Shown one piece after another: positions 7,684-14,951 of a stretch of 19,650 bases of DNA (the first letter of the stretch is position 1; the number at the start of each line of letters is the position of its first letter). This DNA is from JAYQPQ01 sp038145405 (GTDB lineage Bacteria > Pseudomonadota > Gammaproteobacteria > Pseudomonadales > GM7GCV1). The position numbers and the translations under genes were made by a program. The stretch covers positions 1-19,650 of the forward strand of contig JAYQPQ010000032.1 of NCBI GenBank assembly GCA_038145405.1, read 5' to 3'. Below the pieces are notes generated by a model. The model saw only the letters and a list, made by a program, of their open reading frames with translations. It did not search any database and was not told the DNA's origin.

Positions 7684-8711
7684 GCCCGACACCCAAGATT
7701 CGCGAAAACCATTGTCTGGTGCAGGCCAATTGTCTGGCCGTTCCCGCCATCGCCGAAGCCTGGACCCAGGTCGAAGATCTGGATGCATTGCATAGCTGTC
7801 TGGATCTGGTGCGTCGCCGCCAGTGGCCTTTGCTGCCGATGGGGTCGGGCAGTAATTTGGTGCTGGCCGATCGCATCCCCGGGTTAGTCATGCACATGGC
7901 GCTGAGTGGCCGCCAGGTGGAGGAGCGTCCGCACGATTGCGTACGGGTGCGCGTTGCTGCCGGCGAAAACTGGCACGAGCTGGTGAGTTGGTGCGTCGAG
8001 CGGGGCTACTACGGCATCGAAAATCTGGCGCTGATTCCCGGCACGGCCGGTGCTGCACCTATGCAGAACATTGGCGCCTATGGGGTGGAACTGGAGGAGT
8101 GTTTCCACAGCCTGGAGGCCGTGGAAATCGCCACCGGAGAAACCTGCCATTTCAGTCGCGCGGAATGCGGTTTTCGCTATCGCTATAGCCGTTTCAAGGA
8201 CGAATTGGCCAATCGCTTTGTCATCACGAAAATCTGTCTCGAGTTGTCGCGCCAGCCGGCGCCCCGCGCGGATTACCCCAGCCTGGCCAGCTGCATGCAA
8301 GCGCAGGATTTGGCGCAGACGCCGGAAAATGTTTTCGCTGCAGTTTGCCAGGTGCGGCGCGACCGCATTCCAGATCCGGCGGCGATTCCCAACGTCGGCA
8401 GCTTTTTCCAGAACCCCATTCTCGATGCCGCGCCGGCGCAGGCCGTGCTCGCCCGTTATCCGCAGTTGGCACATTGGGTGCTGGACGATGGACGCGTCAA
8501 ATTTGCCGCCGCTGCCTTGATCGAAGCGCAGGGCTGGAAAGGCCGCTTGCGCAAGGGAGTGGGAGTACATGAACGCCACGCCCTGGTGCTAGTGAACCCC
8601 GGCCACGAATCGGGCGCCGCCGTGCTGGCCTTCGCCCGTGAAATCCAACAGAGCGTGCAGCAGGCCTACGGCATCGACCTGCAGATCGAGCCGCGATGCT
8701 ACCCGGACTAA
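7680..8711 (+). CDS. murB: UDP-N-acetylenolpyruvoylglucosamine reductase MurB (type I)
   Basis: MurB is the FAD enzyme that reduces UDP-GlcNAc-enolpyruvate to UDP-MurNAc, the second committed step of peptidoglycan synthesis. The 343 residues show the FAD-binding GSGSNLVLAD, then GIENLALIPGTAGAAPMQNI and GAYGVE, the RYRYSRFK tyrosine/arginine segment found in type I MurB, PNVGSFFQNPI with the catalytic serine, and a C-terminal Glu in QIEPRCY. The usual early NTF motif is not evident: the N-terminus reads ENHCLVQANCLAVPAI, a modest divergence. Starts at GTG overlapping the phosphatase stop. The last 16 bases overlap alkB. Confidence 0.95.
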   Translation: MSPTPKIRENHCLVQANCLAVPAIAEAWTQVEDLDALHSCLDLVRRRQWPLLPMGSGSNLVLADRIPGLVMHMALSGRQVEERPHDCVRVRVAAGENWHELVSWCVERGYYGIENLALIPGTAGAAPMQNIGAYGVELEECFHSLEAVEIATGETCHFSRAECGFRYRYSRFKDELANRFVITKICLELSRQPAPRADYPSLASCMQAQDLAQTPENVFAAVCQVRRDRIPDPAAIPNVGSFFQNPILDAAPAQAVLARYPQLAHWVLDDGRVKFAAAALIEAQGWKGRLRKGVGVHERHALVLVNPGHESGAAVLAFAREIQQSVQQAYGIDLQIEPRCYPD

Positions 8712-9307
8712 ACCGGCCGGAGCAGTTCAGGGTAGGGCCCTGGCAGCTTAGCTATCAGCCCGGCTTTTTGCCGCCGGAAGCAGCCGATGCCCTGCTTGCA
8801 ACACTGCTCGCACGCACCGACTGGTATCAGCCCGACCTGCAAATTCACGGCAAAAGGGTGCCGGTCCCGCGATTGGTGGCCTGGGAGGGCGAACCCGGCG
8901 TCAGCTATGGCTACAGCGGCCATCGCCACACCACACACGGCTGGCATCCTGCGCTGGCCGCGTTGCGCAATCGCATCCAGGAACAGAGTGGCCAGGCCTT
9001 TAACTATGCGTTGCTGAATCTCTACCGCGACGGCAACGACGCCATGAGCTGGCACCGCGACAACGAGGTGGAATTGGGCCCGCACCCCATGGTGGCATCG
9101 GTCAGCCTGGGTGCCGAACGGGAATTTCATATCAAGGCAGGGGCGGGTGAGCCGCTGTCGCGCATTCTGCTCGAGCACGGCTCGTTGCTGCTGATGCCGG
9201 GCAGAATTCTGCACCATGTGCCGCGGCGCAAGGGCATCAGCGCGCCGCGCATTAATATCAGCTTCCGCTGCGTGCATCTGAATACGAATCAGAACGCCAA
9301 CCATTAG
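8696..9307 (+). CDS. AlkB-family 2-oxoglutarate/Fe(II) dioxygenase
   Basis: AlkB-type enzymes remove methyl and etheno lesions from bases by oxidative demethylation. The 203 residues contain NLYRDGNDAMSWHRDNE with the iron ligands His120 and Asp122, a distal histidine (His173 or 174 in ILHHVPRR), and the 2-oxoglutarate-binding arginines in PRINISFR (Arg185, Arg191). FNYALLNLYRDG and the overall length resemble the ABH2/ABH3-like bacterial group rather than E. coli AlkB. The start lies 16 bases inside murB and the gene ends the overlapping gene chain. Substrate (DNA or RNA) cannot be read from the sequence. Confidence 0.92.
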   Translation: MLPGLNRPEQFRVGPWQLSYQPGFLPPEAADALLATLLARTDWYQPDLQIHGKRVPVPRLVAWEGEPGVSYGYSGHRHTTHGWHPALAALRNRIQEQSGQAFNYALLNLYRDGNDAMSWHRDNEVELGPHPMVASVSLGAEREFHIKAGAGEPLSRILLEHGSLLLMPGRILHHVPRRKGISAPRINISFRCVHLNTNQNANH

Positions 9308-9310
9308 CAA

Positions 9311-9338
9311 TTGACAACTATTCTCATTAGTGGACAAT
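9311..9338 (+). promoter_or_regulatory. Promoter with overlapping Fur-box-like site upstream of bfd
   Basis: A perfect -35 TTGACA (9311-9316) is followed after 16 bases by GACAAT (9333-9338; 4 of 6). Within it, 9313-9331 matches the 19-base Fur consensus at 12 positions by my hand alignment, best in TCATTA at the right. A Fur site over the promoter would give repression when iron is plentiful, matching Bfd's role in releasing stored iron. The match is inspected by eye, not scored. Confidence 0.5.
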
Positions 9339-9362
9339 AGGCCTTCCAGTGAGGAACCATTT

Positions 9363-9569
9363 GTGTACGTCTGCATTTGCAACAAAGTGAACGAAGCCCA
9401 GGTCTCCCAGGCCGTGCGCCAGGGTGCGGATTCGCTCGACAAGCTCGAGGCGGTGCTGGGTGTCGGCAATTGTTGCGGCAAATGTCAGTTCCGTGCCAAC
9501 CGCGTGCTGCAGCAGAATCTCGGCAGCTGCGAGTTCGTCGACGCCATGTCGATGGCGATGAGCGGCTAA
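9363..9569 (+). CDS. bfd: Bacterioferritin-associated ferredoxin Bfd
   Basis: Bfd is a small [2Fe-2S] protein that docks on bacterioferritin and passes electrons to its heme so that stored Fe(III) is reduced and released. The 68 residues carry four cluster cysteines in the Bfd spacing, Cys4-x-Cys6 and Cys38-x2-Cys41 (NCCGKC), in a BFD-like fold. I chose GTG at 9363, which gives the family N-terminus MYVCICN and has GAGGAA upstream; an in-frame ATG at 9330 would add eleven unlike residues and would lie inside the promoter. The neighbour downstream, bfr, is its partner. Confidence 0.93.
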   Translation: MYVCICNKVNEAQVSQAVRQGADSLDKLEAVLGVGNCCGKCQFRANRVLQQNLGSCEFVDAMSMAMSG

Positions 9570-9610
9570 CCAGCTTCGCCTTGCCCGGAAGCCTTCGGCG
9601 CCCCGGGAAT

Positions 9611-9629
9611 GCTAGCAAGAATCATTATC
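9611..9629 (+). promoter_or_regulatory. Fur-box-like site upstream of bfr
   Basis: The 19 bases match the Fur consensus at 14 positions, with an unbroken run AATCATTATC equal to its right half. The site ends about 26 bases before the -35 element of bfr. Being upstream of the promoter rather than across it, Fur bound here might not act as a simple repressor. Only hand inspection supports it. Confidence 0.5.
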
Positions 9630-9655
9630 AATTCTCGAGAAATCAATAGCTTGCC

Positions 9656-9685
9656 TTGACCCTGGCGCAATGGGGTGGGGATAAT
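9656..9685 (+). promoter_or_regulatory. bfr: Sigma70-type promoter of bfr
   Basis: TTGACC (9656-9661) and GATAAT (9680-9685) each match 5 of 6 consensus bases and are separated by 18 bases. Transcription would begin near 9692 and give a leader of about 25 bases that contains the strong ribosome-binding site CGGAGGAG before the bfr ATG. Confidence 0.6.
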
Positions 9686-9716
9686 CAGGCCCCGTCAAAA
9701 AACCTCGGAGGAGCGC

Positions 9717-10196
9717 ATGAAAGGCGACGCCAAAGTCATCCAGATACTCAACGGCATCCTCGGCAACGAGCTGGTGGCGATCAATCAGTACTTTCTCCAC
9801 GCCCGCATGTACAAGGACTGGGGTCTGACCAATCTGGCCGATCACGAGTACCATGAGTCCATCGATGAGATGAAGCACGCCGATCAGTTGGTGCAGCGCA
9901 TTCTCTTTCTCGAGGGTCTGCCCAACTTGCAGGATTTGGGTTCGCTGCACATCGGAGAGCACACACAGGAAATGCTGCAATCCGACCTAGCGCTGGAGAT
10001 GAAGGCCATTCCCGATCTGCGCGACGGCATCGAGTACTGCGAGAAGGTGCGCGATTACGGTACCCGCGATCTGCTGCGCAGCATTCTGGATTCAGAGGAA
10101 GAGCACGTCGACTGGCTGGAGACCCAACTGGGCCTGATCGAGCGAATGGGCATTGAAAACTATATTCAGGCTCAAATCGTAGAGGAAGCTGACTAG
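9717..10196 (+). CDS. bfr: Bacterioferritin (heme-containing ferritin)
   Basis: Bacterioferritin assembles into a 24-subunit shell that oxidises and stores iron. All functional residues fall at the textbook positions: ferroxidase ligands Glu18, Glu51, His54, Glu94, Glu127 and His130, and the heme ligand Met52. The length of 159 residues is normal. I chose the ATG at 9717 because it follows GGAGGAG and makes those positions fit exactly; an in-frame ATG at 9675 lies before the -10 element. The gene is 147 bases after bfd and has its own promoter and Fur-like site. All catalytic residues are intact, so this is an active FtnA/BfrB-like heme ferritin rather than a degenerate subunit. Confidence 0.96.
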   Translation: MKGDAKVIQILNGILGNELVAINQYFLHARMYKDWGLTNLADHEYHESIDEMKHADQLVQRILFLEGLPNLQDLGSLHIGEHTQEMLQSDLALEMKAIPDLRDGIEYCEKVRDYGTRDLLRSILDSEEEHVDWLETQLGLIERMGIENYIQAQIVEEAD

Positions 10197-10401
10197 CCGC
10201 TGCGGCCATCCCCGCCCGCGACCTTCACGACTTCCCCTCCATCGAAGTGCTCGACGTACTACTCGTGCATGCCTGCGCGCTTCTCCGTCGCGAAATCCAT
10301 GAATGCCGCAGACTGGAATGCCCTCGCCATGGATTGAGACATTGATGCTAGCTTTTTCTTGATATGCCACAATCTAAGAGATCTATAACCTAGCCAGTCT
10401 T

Positions 10402-12210
10402 GTGTTTGTTCCCAAGCCTTTCCTGAAAACCCTGCCTTCCAGCCCCGGCATCTACCAGATGCTGGGGGCGGATAGCGCCGTGCTCTATGTCGGCAAGGCG
10501 AAGAATCTAAAGAACCGCGTGAGCAGCTATTTTCGCGGTCGCCTGGCCAACGCGCGTATCGCCGCGCTAGTGGAAAAGATCGCCAGCATAGATGTGACTG
10601 TCACGCGCACCGAAACCGAAGCGCTGATACTCGAGCACAACCTGATCAAGCAGCAGCACCCGCCCTTTAATATCCTGTTGCGCGATGACAAGTCCTATCC
10701 CTACATCTTCGTCGCTGACGAGACTTGGCCGCGCCTGGCCTTTCACCGCGGCGCGCAAAAGCAGAAGGGGCGCTATTTCGGTCCCTATCCCAGCTCCCAT
10801 GCGGCGCGCGAAGCGCTGGTGCAACTGCAGCGCATGTTTCGCGTGCGCCAGTGCGATAACGCCTTCTTCCGCAACCGCACCCGACCCTGCCTGCAGTACC
10901 AGATCGAGCGCTGCACCGGCCCCTGTGTGGGCATGGTGGAAAGCCGGGAATACGCCGAAGACGTCGAGAATTCGGTTCGCTTTCTCAGCGGCCAGAGCGA
11001 TGAGTTGGTCGACCAGCTGATTCATCAGATGAACGAAGCGGCGACGCAACTGGACTACGAGCGCGCCGGTCTGCTGCGCGATCAGGTCGCCCAATTGCGC
11101 GCCGTGCAGGCCGACCAGATTATCGAGGGCGGCCGCGCCAGCCTGGACATCGTCGGCGCCGCCGTACAGGGCGACAAGGCCTGCGTGCACCTGCTCTTTG
11201 TGCGCCAGGGTCGCATTATCGGCACGCGCAGTTTCTATCCGCGCGATGTGCTGGCCAGCACCGCCGCTGAGGTCATCGCCGATTTTCTGCCGCACTATTA
11301 TTTAAATGGCAGTCAGGGTGGCAGCGTGTCGGAAATTGTCGTCGCCGAGCGCCCCGAGGAAGCTGCTCTGCTAGAACGCGCGCTGCAGGAACATGCCTTG
11401 CGCCAGGTGCGCATTCACGCACCGACCCGGGGCCGCAAAAAGGACTGGCTGGCGCTGGCTCAGCGTACCGCCGAACAGAACCTGTCCGGCAAACTCGCCG
11501 GGCAGGCGAGCTACCTCAAGCGCTTTCAGGATCTGGCGCAAATGCTTGGGTTGGATGCCGAACCCAGCCGCCTAGAGTGTTACGATATCAGCCACACCCA
11601 GGGCGCGCAGACGGTGGGTTCCTGCGTGGTATTCGATCAGGAGGGCCCGGCACGCACCCATTATCGACGCTTTAATATCGAGGGCATTCAGGGCGGCGAC
11701 GACTATGCCGCCATGGCCCAGGTGCTGCGCCGTCGCTTTACGCGACTAAAGAAGGGTGAGGGGATCATGCCCGATCTGCTGATTGTCGACGGCGGCAAGG
11801 GACAGCTCGCCCAGGTACATGCGGTGCTGAACGACCTGGCAGTGCAGGGCATCGCCATTCTGGGCGTGGCCAAGGGCCGCACCCGCAAGTCGGGTTGGGA
11901 GCGTTTTTTCCTGGGTGAGGACGCCGAGGAACTGGTGCTCGACGCCAACTCGCCGGCCTTTCATCTGCTGCAGCAGATTCGCGACGAGGCGCATCGCTTT
12001 GCCATCGCCGGCCACACCGCACGGCGCGGCAAAAATCTCACCCGCTCACCATTGGACGAAATCCCCGGCATTGGAACAAAGCGCAAGAAAGCCCTGCTGC
12101 AGCACTTTGGCGGCTTGCAGAGCATCCAGGCAGCCAGCGCGCGCGACCTGGCTCGGGCACCGGGTATCAGCCAGGCCCTGGCCGAAGAAATTTACGCATT
12201 CCTGCACTAG
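10402..12210 (+). CDS. uvrC: Excinuclease ABC subunit UvrC
   Basis: UvrC makes both incisions around bulky DNA lesions marked by UvrAB. In order: GIY-YIG nuclease domain (GIY 16-18, YVG 29-31, and the conserved Glu region ETEALILEHNLIK), the cysteine segment CLQYQIERCTGPC, a UVR domain for UvrB contact (about 200-235, LDYERAGLLRDQV), the RNase H-like nuclease half with CYDISHTQG and VDGGKGQ, and C-terminal helix-hairpin-helix motifs (IPGIGTKRKKALL, APGISQALAEEI). The 602 residues are normal. The start is GTG at 10402. The 205 bases before it hold no clear gene; TTGATA (10359) with TATAAC (10384) is a weak promoter guess with a long 19-base spacer. In many relatives gacA/uvrY precedes uvrC; here bfr does. 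Confidence 0.96.
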   Translation: MFVPKPFLKTLPSSPGIYQMLGADSAVLYVGKAKNLKNRVSSYFRGRLANARIAALVEKIASIDVTVTRTETEALILEHNLIKQQHPPFNILLRDDKSYPYIFVADETWPRLAFHRGAQKQKGRYFGPYPSSHAAREALVQLQRMFRVRQCDNAFFRNRTRPCLQYQIERCTGPCVGMVESREYAEDVENSVRFLSGQSDELVDQLIHQMNEAATQLDYERAGLLRDQVAQLRAVQADQIIEGGRASLDIVGAAVQGDKACVHLLFVRQGRIIGTRSFYPRDVLASTAAEVIADFLPHYYLNGSQGGSVSEIVVAERPEEAALLERALQEHALRQVRIHAPTRGRKKDWLALAQRTAEQNLSGKLAGQASYLKRFQDLAQMLGLDAEPSRLECYDISHTQGAQTVGSCVVFDQEGPARTHYRRFNIEGIQGGDDYAAMAQVLRRRFTRLKKGEGIMPDLLIVDGGKGQLAQVHAVLNDLAVQGIAILGVAKGRTRKSGWERFFLGEDAEELVLDANSPAFHLLQQIRDEAHRFAIAGHTARRGKNLTRSPLDEIPGIGTKRKKALLQHFGGLQSIQAASARDLARAPGISQALAEEIYAFLH

Positions 12211-12282
12211 CGACGGTTGGCCTTTTGCGGTGCCGGCTCCATAATTCCCCCAACATCCCAAGCTATTGTTAGTGATCCGCGC

Positions 12283-12846
12283 ATGAGACTGACCATACCC
12301 ACCCAACTGACCCTGATGCGCGTCGCTCTGATTCCCGTGGTGGCCATCCTCATCTATAGCGACGGCTGGTGGACCTACTTGGCCAGTGCCGCGCTGTTTG
12401 GCTTAGCTGCCCTCACCGACTGGCTGGACGGCTACCTGGCGCGCAAGTGGGGCGAAGAGACCGACTTTGGCGCCTTCCTCGACCCGGTGGCCGACAAATT
12501 GCTGGTGGTTATCGTGCTGGTGCTGCTCATCCAGAAATACCCAAGCTTCTGGATCACCACGGCAGGCACTATCATTATTGGTCGCGAGATTATCGTCACC
12601 GCCCTGCGCGAATGGATGGCGGAGCTGGGCAAGCGCGCCAGCATCAAGGTGTCCATGCTGGGCAAGGTCAAAACTACGGTGCAAATGACAGCGCTGATCG
12701 TGCTGATGCTGTTCGACCCGGCGCGCTTCTACCTCTTCCACGTGCTCGGCATCTGGTGTCTCTACGCCGCGGCAGTGCTCACCCTCTGGTCTATGATCGA
12801 ATACCTGATACTGGCCTGGCGCGCGTTAGTTACGCCGCAGGGGTGA
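12283..12846 (+). CDS. pgsA: CDP-diacylglycerol--glycerol-3-phosphate 3-phosphatidyltransferase PgsA
   Basis: PgsA makes phosphatidylglycerophosphate, the committed step to phosphatidylglycerol and cardiolipin, in the inner membrane. The CDP-alcohol phosphotransferase signature is complete: Asp46, Asp49-Gly50, Ala53-Arg54, Gly63, Asp67 and Asp71. The 188 residues contain several hydrophobic helices, and the opening LTIPTQLTLMRVALIPV is typical. The ATG at 12283 fits the family start better than an ATG 66 bases upstream. uvrC-pgsA is a conserved gammaproteobacterial pair and is often followed by tRNA-Gly, -Cys and -Leu genes; here other genes intervene. Its last 17 bases overlap the remains of a gene on the other strand. 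Confidence 0.95.
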   Translation: MRLTIPTQLTLMRVALIPVVAILIYSDGWWTYLASAALFGLAALTDWLDGYLARKWGEETDFGAFLDPVADKLLVVIVLVLLIQKYPSFWITTAGTIIIGREIIVTALREWMAELGKRASIKVSMLGKVKTTVQMTALIVLMLFDPARFYLFHVLGIWCLYAAAVLTLWSMIEYLILAWRALVTPQG

Positions 12847-13101
12847 ATCTAGTCGAGCCGAAGGCCGGCGACTGTAACTTGTCGGCTAGGTATTTGAGGA
12901 TGGCCGCACTCTCGGTCAGCAGGAAGCCGTCATCGTCGATAGCAGGCACCTTGCAGTTGGGGTTGATGGAGGCTAGGGCTCCTGCAGATGGGCGCCCACC
13001 GACAGGTCGATGACTACCGGTTCGTAGGCAATGCCCGCGTCTTCGCAGAACTGCATGATGGGGCGCGACGAGGTGGAGGCGGTGTGGCAATAAAGCTTCA
13101 T
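12830..13101 (-). pseudogene. Glutathione S-transferase, frameshifted and truncated
   Basis: The reading starts at ATG 13101 with a good ribosome-binding site (AGGAG) and gives MKLYCHTASTSSRPIMQFCE and on to VGAHLQEP, then hits TAG at about 12978. One frame over, it resumes as LASINPNCKVPAIDDDGFLL and ESAAILKYLAD. Together these make a glutathione S-transferase thioredoxin-like N-domain, including the cis-proline KVPAI and the ESAAI glutathione-contact motif. A one-base loss within CCCTAGCCTCC would explain the break. The whole helical C-domain (about 120 residues) is missing: the frame runs into pgsA and stops. This looks like a decaying gene, probably inactive. A sequencing error could explain the frameshift but not the missing C-domain. 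Confidence 0.8.
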
Positions 13102-13223
13102 TAGGTTTCTCCTGACGATAAGCGCAGCAATGTAGCCGATTCGCCGGCCGCGGCACCAGATACTCGATGTGAGGAACACCGGCGGCTGATTTGCCCCCGG
13201 CTAGATCTGCGCGCCGCAGAAAA

Positions 13224-14951
13224 CTAGGGGTGAGTGAGTATCTCCGGGGCCAACTTTGCCACCGCCTGATATTGGGTGAGGAAAATTTCGCCGGTCAGTT
13301 CGTCGAGGAAAGCGGTGCGTTGCAGTTTGTCCATCACCGGTCCCTTGACCTCGGACAGGTGGAACCTCACGCCGGCTTCCTGCAGCCGGTGGTTGATGGC
13401 TTCTAGGCTTTCCAGTGCACTGGCATCGATGTCGTTGATGGCCGTGCACACTAGCACCAGATCGGTCACCTGCGGGTTAGCCACCACCTTGCTGGCCAGG
13501 CAGTTTTCCAGAAAGCGCGCATTAGCAAAGTACAGGCTGGCATCGACGCGCACACTGATCAGATGCTCGCTGGTAATCACCTTGTGGCGTTCCACATTGC
13601 GGAAGTGCTCGGTGCCCGGCACCAGTCCCACCACGGCGGTGTGCGGCCGGCTGGTGCGGTACAGGAACAGCAGAATGGACAGTGACACGCCGGTGAGAAT
13701 GCCGAGCTCAACGCCCTGAAACAGCGTGACCAGAATGGTCGCCGCCAGCGCGACAAAGTCGGAACGCGAGTAATTCCAGGTGCGCCCTATCTGCCCGAAA
13801 TCCACCAGCGACAGCACCGCCACGATTATCGTCGCAGCCAGGGTTGCCACCGGCAGCAAGCGCAGCAAGGGCGTGAGGAAGAGCGTTGCCAGGGCGATGC
13901 CAATCGCAGTGAACAAACCAGCGGCTGGCGTTTGCGCGCCGGCGTCAAAATTCACTACCGAGCGGGCGAAACCACCGGTTACCGGATAGCCGCCGGAGAA
14001 AGCTGCACCCAGGTTGGCCGCGCCCAGGCCGAGCAGTTCCTGGTCGGGATCGATGGATTGGCGGCGCTTGGCAGCCAGGGTTTGGGCCACCGAGATGGAT
14101 TCAACAAAACCCACCACGCTGATCAGCAAGGCGCTGCCTGCCAGTGTGATCCACAATTGCGCGTCCAGGCTGGGCATGGCCAGGCTGGGCAAACCAGCAG
14201 GAATATGTCCCAGGGTTTTCACGCCGGCTTCGTCGAGTTGCAGCAGGGCCACCGCCAAGGTGCTGGCGACCACCGCCCAGATCGGCCCGGTGCGGGCGAT
14301 CAAACTGGCGGTCTTTTTACTTATGCCGCTGTTCACCAAAAGCGGTTTCAGACCCGAACGTACCCACAGCAAAAAGAGCAGCACCGAGGCCCCAATAACC
14401 AGGGTTGGTACATTAATCTGGCCGATGTTTTCCGCCAGACGCTTGAGCATTTCCGGCAGGTTGTGTCCGCCGCCGGGCAGACCGAGCAGCTGGCCCAGCT
14501 GGCTCAGCGCAATGAGCAAACCGGAGGCAGTAATAAAGCCGGTAATCACCGGGTGGCTGAGAAAGTTCGCTAGAAAACCCAAGCGCAGCAAACCCAGTAC
14601 CACCAGAATCAATCCCGACAGTGCCGCCAGCACCACAGCGGCTTCCAGATAGCCGATGCTACCGGTGGCGGCGACACGGCTCACGGCAGCAGCGGTCATT
14701 AACGACGCTACCGCCACCGGGCCGACGGCCAGGGTTCGGCTGGTGCCGAAAAATGCATAGGCCACCAGCGGCAGAATGCTGGCATAGAGTCCCACTTCGG
14801 CTGGCAGTCCTGCCAACAGGGCATAGGCCAACGATTGCGGTATGAGCATGATGGTGACAATCAGTGCCGCCAGCAGATCGCTGGTCAGCAGGTCGCGGGA
14901 GTAACGGCGACCCCAGTCGAGAGTGGGCAGATAGCGCGCCAGGCGGTTCAG
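13224..14951 (-). CDS. SulP-family anion permease with STAS domain
   Basis: SulP proteins carry sulfate, bicarbonate or other anions across the inner membrane. The N-terminal half holds the family signature IPQSLAYALLAGLPAEVGLY and many hydrophobic helices; the C-terminal part (about 440-560) is a STAS domain with the NDIDASALESLEAI segment. From the first ATG (14849) the protein would lose half of its first helix. The frame stays open upstream for 34 family-like residues (ARYLPTLDWGRRYSRDLLTS) back to a CTG at 14951, whose last two bases are shared with the TGA of the preceding gene, with GGAG seven bases upstream. No ATG, GTG or TTG exists in that stretch, so I place the start there, giving 575 residues. 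Third gene of the sulfide-oxidation operon; sulfate or sulfite export is a plausible but unproven job. Confidence 0.85.
   Translation of the reverse strand: MNRLARYLPTLDWGRRYSRDLLTSDLLAALIVTIMLIPQSLAYALLAGLPAEVGLYASILPLVAYAFFGTSRTLAVGPVAVASLMTAAAVSRVAATGSIGYLEAAVVLAALSGLILVVLGLLRLGFLANFLSHPVITGFITASGLLIALSQLGQLLGLPGGGHNLPEMLKRLAENIGQINVPTLVIGASVLLFLLWVRSGLKPLLVNSGISKKTASLIARTGPIWAVVASTLAVALLQLDEAGVKTLGHIPAGLPSLAMPSLDAQLWITLAGSALLISVVGFVESISVAQTLAAKRRQSIDPDQELLGLGAANLGAAFSGGYPVTGGFARSVVNFDAGAQTPAAGLFTAIGIALATLFLTPLLRLLPVATLAATIIVAVLSLVDFGQIGRTWNYSRSDFVALAATILVTLFQGVELGILTGVSLSILLFLYRTSRPHTAVVGLVPGTEHFRNVERHKVITSEHLISVRVDASLYFANARFLENCLASKVVANPQVTDLVLVCTAINDIDASALESLEAINHRLQEAGVRFHLSEVKGPVMDKLQRTAFLDELTGEIFLTQYQAVAKLAPEILTHP

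Noticed and set aside
9332..9342. TGGACAATAGG also present at 18537-18547
   Set aside because: An 11-base match in about 20 kb may be chance, the flanks do not match, and the contexts (bfd promoter, gene debris) are unrelated.
10268..10336. Small 22-codon ORF before uvrC
   Set aside because: No ribosome-binding site or recognisable peptide; such short frames are expected by chance in 205 bases.
13932..14573. Long plus-strand frame (213 codons) opposite the SulP gene
   Set aside because: Antisense shadow of a clearly coding gene; composition (Gly, Gln, His rich) is that of a frame echo.
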